Origin: Clostridiaceae bacterium
GTDB lineage: Bacteria; Bacillota; Clostridia; DSM-8532
NCBI GenBank assembly: GCA_025361665.1
Contig: JANYKF010000157.1
Location: 1 to 5,273 of the forward strand
Length of the DNA stretch: 5,273 bases
Reading direction: 5' to 3'
The notes beneath the pieces were generated by a model that did not search any database, had not been told where the DNA came from, and was given only the letters and a program-made list of their open reading frames with translations. The position numbers were made by a program, and so were the translations under genes. Of the stretch, positions 1 through 4,654 are shown piece by piece (the stretch's first letter is position 1; each line of letters begins with the position of its first letter).

Positions 1-197
1 CGCTGCTCGCCCATATCAAGACAAAGGAATTTGATTATCCGAAAGGGGACATGATCACCGTCATCCTCCCACAGTTCGTGGTGACGAAGCAATGGCACCG
101 CATCCTGCACAACAACTCACGGTACTACATCGAGCGCCAGCTTCTCAAACACAAGCACATCGTCGTTTCCGTCATGCCGCTCCAGCTGAAGGAGTGA
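1..197 (+). CDS. APC-type amino acid permease, C-terminal fragment
   Basis: Only the last 64 codons are present (first full codon at base 3, TGA at 195-197); the gene begins outside the window. The visible tail is soluble and charged. It contains the stretch ITVILPQFVV followed by W-HRILHNNS and ends in IVVSVMPLQLKE. From memory, this resembles the cytoplasmic tail of APC-superfamily amino acid permeases, which typically read VTVVIPEFV, then WW..LLHNQ, then a final VVV..VPY. The protein would be an inner-membrane transporter, probably for amino acids or a related solute, but no membrane segment lies in the window, so the substrate is unknown. The gene converges on the minus-strand oxidoreductase with a 14-base gap and no terminator hairpin between them. 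The family call rests on a short tail and is moderately sure. Confidence 0.62.
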   Translation, partial: LLAHIKTKEFDYPKGDMITVILPQFVVTKQWHRILHNNSRYYIERQLLKHKHIVVSVMPLQLKE

Positions 198-211
198 CGA
201 TATCCGCTTCG

Positions 212-1273
212 TCATTCCGATGCGGGGGTCCGCCGCGGGCACCGGTCTCCTGATGAAAACCAGCTGCATCCCTTCTTGCAGTGAAGGCACGAGATCAAGG
301 GTTCTCCCAGCCGGACCTTTTCACCCCAGCGAGCATCCGTCAGGAAATCCTTCCCAATGGCGACAAAATCGGCCCACTCGTTTTCCACGAGCCATTGCGC
401 CCGTTCCGGCGTCCGGATGTCATTGACCACGATGACAGGAATGCCCACGGCCCTGTGAATGGAGGCTCCGCCCCAGACAATCCAGTTGAAGGGAAATGCT
501 TCCGGCACGTCAGGCTGGCTTTCCTCATGACCGGATGCCGACACATGCAGCAAGTCGAACCCGTTTGCCTCTAGATATTTCGCGACGGCGATGCCGCCGT
601 CCAGATCCGGTTCGTTGCAGCCGATGCGGATGGACAGGATGAAATCAGCTCCACAGGCAGCGCGAATCGACCGGCCGATTTCCACGTGCAGCCGGAGGCG
701 GTTCTCGAGCGTTCCGCCATACGTATCGGTCCGGTGATTGTCCAAAGGCGATGCGAACTGGCTGAGCAGGTATCCATGAGCGCCATGCAGCTCCACACCG
801 GCAAAACCCGCGTTTTTGGCACGCAGGGCTGCCGTGGTGAACGCTTCGGTTATCCCTGCTATCTCCCCGAGGTTCAGGGCACTGCCTGTATCCTTCTTCC
901 CGGGCCTGACGGAAGGCCCTTTGGGATCCGCGGTACTTTTGAAGACTGTTTTCCATCCGGCATGGTGAATCTGCACGAGGGGCAGGGCCCCGGCCTCAAG
1001 GCAGTCGTCCGCCAAATCCTTCATGCCCGGTATCTGTGCGTCATTCCACAACCCCAGCTGATCCATCGACAACCGGCCATCCTGCGAGACGCAGGTTGCC
1101 TCCACAACCACGATGCCGGCACCGCCCGCCGCCCTCGCAGCATAGTGGCGCCTGTGCTTTTCAGAAACAAGCCCGTCCTCGCCCGCCCAGCCGAAACAGA
1201 CCATGGGGGGCAATACGATCCGGTTTTTCACGAGATTTCCCTTGATTTGCGCTTCTGTAAACAATCCGATCAT
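212..1273 (-). CDS. NADH:flavin oxidoreductase, Old Yellow Enzyme family with C-terminal Cys cluster
   Basis: A 353-residue FMN-dependent TIM-barrel ene-reductase, expected in the cytoplasm, that probably reduces an activated C=C bond with NAD(P)H. Visible marks are an N-terminal KNRIVLPPM strand (16-24), QIHHAGWK (101-108) with the flavin/substrate histidine region, and the family signature ELHGAHGYLLSQFASPLDNH (161-180) followed by RTDTYGGTLENR. SIRIG (214-218) and the late phosphate-binding turn VAIGKDFLTD (304-313) follow; this turn usually has Arg where Lys308 stands. Cys329, 332, 336 and 345 form CX2CX3CX8C, the type of motif that holds a 4Fe-4S cluster in 2,4-dienoyl-CoA reductase and 2-enoate reductase relatives. 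The protein stops eight residues later, so it lacks the C-terminal FAD/NAD domain of the 650-residue members. The start at 1273 is chosen because GAAGGAG lies seven bases upstream; an in-frame ATG at 1333 has no such site. Substrate unknown. Confidence 0.93.
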   Translation of the reverse strand: MIGLFTEAQIKGNLVKNRIVLPPMVCFGWAGEDGLVSEKHRRHYAARAAGGAGIVVVEATCVSQDGRLSMDQLGLWNDAQIPGMKDLADDCLEAGALPLVQIHHAGWKTVFKSTADPKGPSVRPGKKDTGSALNLGEIAGITEAFTTAALRAKNAGFAGVELHGAHGYLLSQFASPLDNHRTDTYGGTLENRLRLHVEIGRSIRAACGADFILSIRIGCNEPDLDGGIAVAKYLEANGFDLLHVSASGHEESQPDVPEAFPFNWIVWGGASIHRAVGIPVIVVNDIRTPERAQWLVENEWADFVAIGKDFLTDARWGEKVRLGEPLISCLHCKKGCSWFSSGDRCPRRTPASE

Positions 1274-1280
1274 TTTGCCG

Positions 1281-1287
1281 CTCCTTC
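1281..1287 (-). promoter_or_regulatory. Ribosome binding site of the flavin oxidoreductase
   Basis: On the minus strand this reads GAAGGAG, seven bases before ATG at 1273. It decides the start: the upstream in-frame ATGs at 1294 and 1333 have no comparable site, and the one at 1333 would lie only a few bases inside the predicted transcript. Confidence 0.8.
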
Positions 1288-1298
1288 TCTCCATTTGT

Positions 1299-1317
1299 CC
1301 GCCGCATGAAGCGGCAG
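1299..1317 (-). other. Small leader hairpin of the flavin oxidoreductase mRNA
   Basis: Read on the minus strand, CTGCCGC and GCGGCGG can pair around a TTCAT loop, giving seven pairs including one G-U. It lies between the predicted promoter and the ribosome binding site. No T-run follows, so it is not a terminator. It may only stabilise the message or be chance. Confidence 0.35.
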
Positions 1318-1320
1318 GCA

Positions 1321-1329
1321 TGATATACT
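1321..1329 (+). promoter_or_regulatory. Extended -10 promoter for the metallophosphoesterase
   Basis: TGATATACT has the TGn extension plus a -10 hexamer matching TATAAT at five of six bases. No good -35 is seen at 16-18 bases, which is common for extended -10 promoters. Transcription would start near 1336, leaving a leader of about 44 bases before the ATG at 1380. Confidence 0.5.
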
Positions 1330-1346
1330 TCAATCATGACGGACAT

Positions 1347-1355
1347 ATTATACCA
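1347..1355 (-). promoter_or_regulatory. Extended -10 promoter for the flavin oxidoreductase
   Basis: The minus strand reads TGGTATAAT, a TGn extension and a perfect -10 hexamer. A weak -35 (TTCTCC, three of six matches) sits 16 bases upstream at 1369-1374. Transcription would start near 1340 and give a leader of about 67 bases. This promoter overlaps the early transcribed region and ribosome binding site of the divergent phosphoesterase gene. Confidence 0.58.
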
Positions 1356-1379
1356 GAAAGCGATCCCTGGAGAACCAAA

Positions 1380-2300
1380 ATGCTGACAGAGAAGAAACTG
1401 GACGAAGCGTATCGGAACGCGCGAATTGTTCCGTTCGACGACCAGTCCAAATATATCGTTTTCAGTGACGCACATCGGGGCGACAACAGTGCAGCGGATG
1501 AGTTCGCCCACAACCAGAGTGTTTTTTACCACGCACTTTCCCATTATTACGCGAACGGGTTCACCTACATCGAAGCCGGGGATGGGGACGAATTATGGGA
1601 GCACAAGCGTTTCCGCCATATCCGCGAAGCGCATGGAGACGTTTACCACCTGCTTTCGCAGTTTCATGAGGATAACCGCCTGCTGCTCCTGTACGGAAAC
1701 CACAATATGTACTGGCGGTCAAAATCCGCAGTCGTCCAGGACCTTTACAGGTTTCATGATGACTACACGGATAGGGAAACGGACCTTTTCCCCGGAATCA
1801 TCGTACACGAAGCCTTGCGCCTTCAGCATGAGATGACCGGCCAGGAGCTGCTTGTCGTCCATGGGCACCAGGGGGACCTTACGAACGATCAGCTGTGGCG
1901 CCTCTCCATGTTCATGTTCCGGTACTTCTGGCGCTTCATGCACATCATCGGGTTCAGGAATCCGTCAAGTCCGGCAAAAAACATCCACAAGCAGCACAAG
2001 ATTGAACGGAATTTCCTGCACTGGATCACAAAGACCGGGATTCCCGTACTCTGTGGACATACGCATCGTCCCAAATTTCCCGGTCCCGGTGACATGCCTT
2101 ATGTCAATTGCGGCTGCTGCGTCCATCCCCGGGGCATTACCGGCATTGAAATCGTGAATGGCGAGATTTCCCTTATCAACTGGCGCATCCACCCCGATGC
2201 GCAGGGCCTGCTGTCCGTGAGTCGGAAGGTGATTCGGGGACCGCTCCCGCTTTTTAGGCTTCGGGTGCCGGATCACATATGGCATCCTGCCGGTTCGTAG
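1380..2300 (+). CDS. Calcineurin-like metallophosphoesterase
   Basis: A 306-residue two-metal phosphoesterase. All five motifs of the calcineurin-like family are visible in order: FSDAHRGD (28-35, Asp30 and His32), EAGDGDELWE (65-74, Asp68), YGNHNMY (105-111, Asn107 and His108), VVHGHQGD (159-166, His161) and CGHTHRP (225-231, His227 and His229). The substrate is not evident. Members act on phosphomonoesters, phosphodiesters, cyclic nucleotides or nucleotide sugars, and no membrane segment or signal peptide is clear. The frame stays open upstream to 1203. The start at 1380 is preferred because GGAG lies seven bases before it, the residues from there look like the domain's N-terminus, and earlier ATGs would precede the predicted transcription start. 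It is divergent from the ene-reductase and followed by a 174-base non-coding leader, so it may be its own transcription unit. Its link to the downstream sugar genes is unproven. Confidence 0.9.
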   Translation: MLTEKKLDEAYRNARIVPFDDQSKYIVFSDAHRGDNSAADEFAHNQSVFYHALSHYYANGFTYIEAGDGDELWEHKRFRHIREAHGDVYHLLSQFHEDNRLLLLYGNHNMYWRSKSAVVQDLYRFHDDYTDRETDLFPGIIVHEALRLQHEMTGQELLVVHGHQGDLTNDQLWRLSMFMFRYFWRFMHIIGFRNPSSPAKNIHKQHKIERNFLHWITKTGIPVLCGHTHRPKFPGPGDMPYVNCGCCVHPRGITGIEIVNGEISLINWRIHPDAQGLLSVSRKVIRGPLPLFRLRVPDHIWHPAGS

Positions 2301-2308
2301 AATATAAT
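2279..2308 (+). promoter_or_regulatory. Candidate promoter for the isomerase-oxidoreductase operon
   Basis: A perfect TATAAT (2303-2308) lies just after the phosphoesterase stop codon. A four-of-six -35 match, ATGGCA (2279-2284), sits 18 bases upstream inside the end of that gene. Transcription would begin near 2315 and give a leader of about 160 bases that includes the whole structured element at 2356-2447. Confidence 0.5.
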
Positions 2309-2474
2309 GGAAGCATCCGGGCGCGCTTTCCGCATTTTCCTGTGCACGGGACATTTTGGAAAGGCGTTGAAACCCAAGTGCCGCATCGCCTTCCAACACA
2401 GCCCAAACTCGGCCGCGTTGTCTTGCGTGCGGCACTAAGATTTCAATCACCAGTGAAAGGATGGGACACACACG
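2301..2474 (+). other. Non-coding leader between phosphoesterase and first isomerase gene
   Basis: No plausible gene lies here. It begins with the -10 box at 2303-2308 and carries the interlocking paired element at 2356-2447. It ends with a purine-rich ribosome binding region (GAAAGGAT at 2455-2462 and GGGA at 2463-2466, the latter eight bases before the ATG). No intrinsic terminator for the phosphoesterase gene is seen. Confidence 0.6.
2356..2447 (+). promoter_or_regulatory. Structured 5' leader with pseudoknot-ordered stems, candidate cis-regulatory RNA
   Basis: Stem 1 pairs TTGGAAAGGCG (2356-2366) with CGCCTTCCAA (2387-2396), ten pairs with one bulged A. Stem 2 pairs AGTGCCGCA (2377-2385), which lies in the loop of stem 1, with TGCGGCACT (2428-2436), nine perfect pairs. 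The order is that of an H-type pseudoknot with linkers of 10, 1 and 31 bases. Stem 2 can also extend across a symmetric 4x4 internal loop by pairing TTGAAA (2367-2372) with TTTCAA (2441-2446). The 3' arm TTTCA (2441-2445) can instead pair with TGAAA (2454-2458), next to the ribosome binding site, which suggests a switch. The architecture is directly visible. That it is a regulatory RNA, and any ligand, is inference; I recognise no known riboswitch. Confidence 0.55.
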
Positions 2475-3359
2475 ATGAAACAGATCAGGATTGGAACCCT
2501 CGTCAGCGGCGGAGAAGCACTCCGCGTCATCCCCCAGATCATCGGTTACGGATTCGAAACCTTCAGCCTCACCTTCTGGCAAAGCACCGGTGATATTTCC
2601 TTGCCGGATCTTGCGAAGCAGGTTCGAGCCATCACGGACCCAAAAGGAGTTGCTATTTCTTCTCTGAGCGTATTTGGCAATCCCCTCACGGGTACGGGCA
2701 AGAACGCGGACACGTTGGCCAGCTGGGAACGAGCCATCGACAGCGCCCACCTGTTCGGCACCGACCTCGTCACCGGCTTTACCGGCCGTATCGTGGACCG
2801 GCCGATCGAAGAATCCATCCCCGCCTTCACGAAGGTGTTCGGCGAACTGATCCGCCGCGCGAAGGACAAGGGTGTGCGCATCGCCTTTGAGAACTGCGAC
2901 ATGGGCGGAACATGGGAACTGGGAGACTGGAATATCGCCCAGAATCCCACAGCCTGGGAAATGATGTTCAATGCCGTTCCGGAAGACAACATCGGCCTGC
3001 AGTGGGAACCCTGCCACCAGATGGTCAGCCTGATCGATCCCATCCCCCAACTGAAGAAATGGGTGGGAAAGGTCTTCAACGTGCACGGCAAAGACTGCAC
3101 GATCGAATGGGACGTCGTCAAGGAATTCGGCATCCACGGACCGAAGCAGTTCGCCTGGCACCGCACGCCCGGATTCGGGGACACGGACTGGGTGCGCGTC
3201 ATCTCCATCCTGCGCGGGGCAGGCTATGAAGGGTCCATCGACATCGAAGGCTGGCATGACCCCGTGTATCACGGTGAGCTTGAGTATACCGGCCAGGTGC
3301 ATGGTTTGACTTACCTGAAGCAATGCCGCGGCGGCACGTTTGTGCCAAATCCGACGTGA
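2475..3359 (+). CDS. Sugar phosphate isomerase/epimerase-like TIM-barrel protein
   Basis: A 294-residue protein of the xylose isomerase-like TIM-barrel group (AP endonuclease 2-type fold), expected to be a cytoplasmic, metal-dependent enzyme acting on a sugar, keto-sugar or polyol. Likely metal and catalytic positions are Glu139 in RIAFENCD (135-142), Glu178 and His181 in LQWEPCH (175-181), His204 in NVHGKD (202-207) and Glu258 in IDIEGWHDP (255-263). SVFGNP (65-70) corresponds to the loop often reading GNP in this group. Glu178 stands where many relatives have Asp in a DPSH motif. The length is usual for the family. The ATG at 2475 follows GGGA by eight bases and begins directly with the first barrel strand. 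The Gfo/Idh/MocA gene follows after 12 bases, so the two are very probably co-transcribed, and the structured leader upstream may control both. The exact reaction cannot be told; members include isomerases, epimerases, dehydratases and keto-glycoside lyases. Confidence 0.87.
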   Translation: MKQIRIGTLVSGGEALRVIPQIIGYGFETFSLTFWQSTGDISLPDLAKQVRAITDPKGVAISSLSVFGNPLTGTGKNADTLASWERAIDSAHLFGTDLVTGFTGRIVDRPIEESIPAFTKVFGELIRRAKDKGVRIAFENCDMGGTWELGDWNIAQNPTAWEMMFNAVPEDNIGLQWEPCHQMVSLIDPIPQLKKWVGKVFNVHGKDCTIEWDVVKEFGIHGPKQFAWHRTPGFGDTDWVRVISILRGAGYEGSIDIEGWHDPVYHGELEYTGQVHGLTYLKQCRGGTFVPNPT

Positions 3360-3360
3360 T

Positions 3361-3366
3361 GGGGGG
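3361..3366 (+). promoter_or_regulatory. Unusual G-run ribosome binding site of the oxidoreductase
   Basis: Six consecutive Gs stand five bases before the ATG at 3372, in the short gap after the isomerase stop codon. A homopolymer in place of a regular AGGAGG is unusual. Confidence 0.5.
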
Positions 3367-3371
3367 CATAC

Positions 3372-4400
3372 ATGGATAAGCGATTCAAGATTCTCCAGGT
3401 CGGTTGCGGCGGCATCAGCAATGCCTGGGTTCCGCACGTTCAGGCGCGCGATGATGTTCAGTTCGTCGGTGCCGTGGATATTCAACTGAAAAGCGCAGAA
3501 GCACTCATCGCAAAGTATGGGCTTGGCTGCCCTGCCTTCACCGATCTGACCGTGGCTCTGCGGGATACCGGGGCAAATCTGGTCATCGACAACACCATCC
3601 CGGAAAGCCATCACGAAGTGGTTGCCGCAGCATTGCGGGCTGGATGCGACGTATTCGGCGAAAAGCCGCTTGCGGGCACTTTGGATGATGCCAGGGACAT
3701 GGTGCGGACAGCAAGGGAAACCGGTCATTCCTATTCCGTGATGCAGAATCGCCGGTTCATCAAAAACAACCGCAGTTTCCAGAAAATAGTCCAATCCGGG
3801 ATCATCGGACAACCCGGCTTCATCCAATCCGATTTTTTCATCGGAGCCCATTTCGGCGGATTCCGCGATTTGATGGAAAGCCCCTTGTTGCTTGACATGG
3901 CCATTCACACGTTTGATCAGGCCCGATTCGTCACGGGCGCCCATGCGGTTTCCGTCTATTGTCAGGAATACAATCCGCCGGGCTCCTGGTACAAGGGAAA
4001 TGCGGGTGCCACAGCCATCTTTGAATTCTCAAACGGGATGGTATATACTTATAGCGGCTCCTGGTGCGCAACAGGCTGCAACACTTCCTGGGAGTGCTTC
4101 TGGCGTGTTTCCGGCACAGGTGGTTCCGCCTGCTGGGACGGGGAGGGAGCTCCTTGGTACGAGATTCCCGAAACCGATAATGACCCCGCCTCGTTCATTT
4201 GGAAAACCGGGAAGGTTACACCGGCCCCGGACTGGGAAGGTCATGAAGGTCATCAGGGATGCATCGAGGAGATGTTCACCGCGCTGTTGGAAGGCCGAAA
4301 GGCGGAAACCGATTGCGCGGACAACATTCACAGCCTGGCCATGGTGCTGGCCGCCATGGAAAGCGCGAAAACGAGCCAAAAAGTCAGAATTGATTCTTGA
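3372..4400 (+). CDS. Gfo/Idh/MocA-family NAD(P)-dependent oxidoreductase
   Basis: A 342-residue sugar or polyol dehydrogenase of the glucose-fructose oxidoreductase / inositol dehydrogenase / MocA family. The N-terminal Rossmann fold shows QVGCGGIS (9-16) and an acidic strand end at Asp36 (AVDIQ), which suggests NAD rather than NADP. FGEKPLAG (95-102) carries the family's EKP, with Lys98 the likely catalytic lysine. VMQNRRF (123-129) follows. The C-terminal domain has LLLDMAIHTFDQARF (172-186), with Asp175, His179 and Asp182 in the usual catalytic DxxxHxxD arrangement. A Cys/Trp-rich stretch follows at 231-255 (SWCATGCNTSWECFW and beyond). The length is normal. The enzyme probably oxidises a hydroxyl of a sugar, glycoside or cyclitol reversibly in the cytoplasm. 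It is translated 12 bases after the isomerase-like gene, and together they suggest sequential steps. The stop codon lies inside the left copy of a direct repeat that recurs beyond the hairpin array. Confidence 0.93.
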   Translation: MDKRFKILQVGCGGISNAWVPHVQARDDVQFVGAVDIQLKSAEALIAKYGLGCPAFTDLTVALRDTGANLVIDNTIPESHHEVVAAALRAGCDVFGEKPLAGTLDDARDMVRTARETGHSYSVMQNRRFIKNNRSFQKIVQSGIIGQPGFIQSDFFIGAHFGGFRDLMESPLLLDMAIHTFDQARFVTGAHAVSVYCQEYNPPGSWYKGNAGATAIFEFSNGMVYTYSGSWCATGCNTSWECFWRVSGTGGSACWDGEGAPWYEIPETDNDPASFIWKTGKVTPAPDWEGHEGHQGCIEEMFTALLEGRKAETDCADNIHSLAMVLAAMESAKTSQKVRIDS

Positions 4401-4407
4401 TTCAGGT
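4385..4407 (+). repeat. Direct repeat, left copy, overlapping the oxidoreductase stop codon
   Basis: This 23-base copy begins CAGAATTG and ends with ATTCTTGATTCAGGT (4393-4407). The last 15 bases recur exactly at 4600-4614, and the six-base start CAGAAT also recurs in register; one substitution and one single-base gap separate the copies. It includes the last four sense codons and stop codon of the oxidoreductase. Confidence 0.85.
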
Positions 4408-4409
4408 GC

Positions 4410-4432
4410 AAAAAGTCGATTTTCGACTTTTT
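4410..4432. terminator. H1, candidate intrinsic terminator of the isomerase-oxidoreductase operon
   Basis: AAAAAGTCGA and TCGACTTTTT form a perfect ten-pair stem around TTT, starting nine bases after the oxidoreductase stop codon. The stem ends in a run of five Ts, and the flanking A-run makes it potentially bidirectional. The GC part of the stem is short, so termination may be partial. Confidence 0.55.
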
Positions 4433-4566
4433 CATGCAAGTTGCACTTTGCAACTTGCATGCATCCGGTGGCAAATGCCGCCGGATTGCACCACATCACG
4501 TGATTCGGTGTGTTGAAGGCACGAAATGTGCCTTCAACATGCAAGATGTCAGAGACATCCTGCATA

Positions 4567-4588
4567 AAAACTCACAAAAGTGAGTTTT
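4567..4588. terminator. H7, terminator-like hairpin
   Basis: AAAACTCAC and GTGAGTTTT pair perfectly over nine bases around an AAAA loop, and the 3' arm ends in four Ts. It has the same A-run/T-run design as H1. It could be a weak bidirectional terminator, or just another unit of the string. Confidence 0.4.
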
Positions 4589-4591
4589 ACA

Positions 4592-4618
4592 CCAGAATCA
4601 TTCTTGATTCAGGTTTTT
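4592..4618 (+). terminator. H8, terminator-like hairpin with T-run, within the right repeat
   Basis: GAATCA (4595-4600) pairs with TGATTC (4605-4610) around TTCT, extended by CC/GG beyond an A-A mismatch and followed directly by TTTTT (4614-4618). The left copy of the repeat cannot form the same stem because it reads TTG instead of TC at the key position. Confidence 0.4.
4593..4614 (+). repeat. Direct repeat, right copy
   Basis: This 22-base copy matches 4385-4407 with one substitution and one gap; the 3' 15 bases are identical. The offset between copies is 207 bases, and they enclose H1 to H7. It could be a target-site duplication or the scar of a local duplication. Confidence 0.85.
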
Positions 4619-4641
4619 GGTCCCAACCAAGCAACGATATG

Positions 4642-4648
4642 AGGAGGT
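4642..4648 (+). promoter_or_regulatory. Ribosome binding site of the second isomerase-like gene
   Basis: AGGAGGT lies six bases before the ATG at 4655, the strongest Shine-Dalgarno match in the window. It fixes the start of a gene that has no stop codon in the window. Confidence 0.88.
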
Positions 4649-4654
4649 ATGTCC

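Larger units (their letters stand above)
4410..4630. repeat. String of about nine end-to-end hairpins of unrelated sequence
   Basis: Successive inverted repeats are: H1 4410-4432 (10 perfect pairs, loop TTT); H2 4434-4460 (12 perfect, loop CTT); H3 4463-4486 (10 with one G-U, loop AAAT); H4 4489-4510 (two four-pair segments around a 2x2 internal loop, centred on the palindrome ATCACGTGAT at 4495-4504); H5 4511-4539 (12 perfect, loop GAAAT); H6 4539-4565 (12 with one A-C mismatch, loop AGA); H7 4567-4588 (9 perfect, loop AAAA); H8 4592-4613 (6+2 around an A-A mismatch, loop TTCT); H9 4617-4630 (5 pairs, loop CCCA). Neighbours are separated by zero to three bases, except that H9 follows H8 through the shared T-run. 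Arm sequences differ, so this is repetition of structure, not of sequence; H2 and H6 alone share the outer ATGCA/TGCAT. Function unknown: composite terminator, mRNA 3' stabiliser, structured RNA or mobile palindromic DNA are all possible. Confidence 0.85.
4401..4654. other. Intergenic region filled with hairpins
   Basis: These 254 bases hold no plausible gene. Almost every base from 4410 to 4630 lies in a stem-loop. No convincing promoter for the downstream isomerase gene is seen, so that gene may depend on read-through or on a promoter of a different type. Confidence 0.7.

Noticed and set aside
198..211. Terminator between the converging permease and oxidoreductase genes.
   Set aside because: The 14-base gap has no inverted repeat or T-run.
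1274..1333. Longer start for the flavin oxidoreductase at 1333.
   Set aside because: The added 20 residues are not typical of the family, and the ATG at 1273 has a good GAAGGAG at the right distance.
1203..1379. Longer N-terminus for the metallophosphoesterase, starting at 1203 or 1320.
   Set aside because: No ribosome binding site precedes these ATGs, they lie before the predicted transcription start, and the extra residues overlap the divergent gene and look like translated non-coding sequence.
1965..3944. A 659-codon open frame on the minus strand, opposite the end of the phosphoesterase gene, the first isomerase gene and half of the oxidoreductase gene.
   Set aside because: The plus-strand proteins have full family motifs in order, while this frame gives no recognisable domain and crosses the intergenic leader. 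Its openness follows from the GC-biased codons of the opposite genes.
4434..4565. tRNA or other known structured RNA in the hairpin string.
   Set aside because: No cloverleaf, T-loop sequence or CCA-like end is present; the hairpins are sequential, not enclosed by a common acceptor stem.
4410..4630. CRISPR array or simple tandem repeat.
   Set aside because: There is no repeated unit: each hairpin has different arms and the spacers are only zero to three bases.
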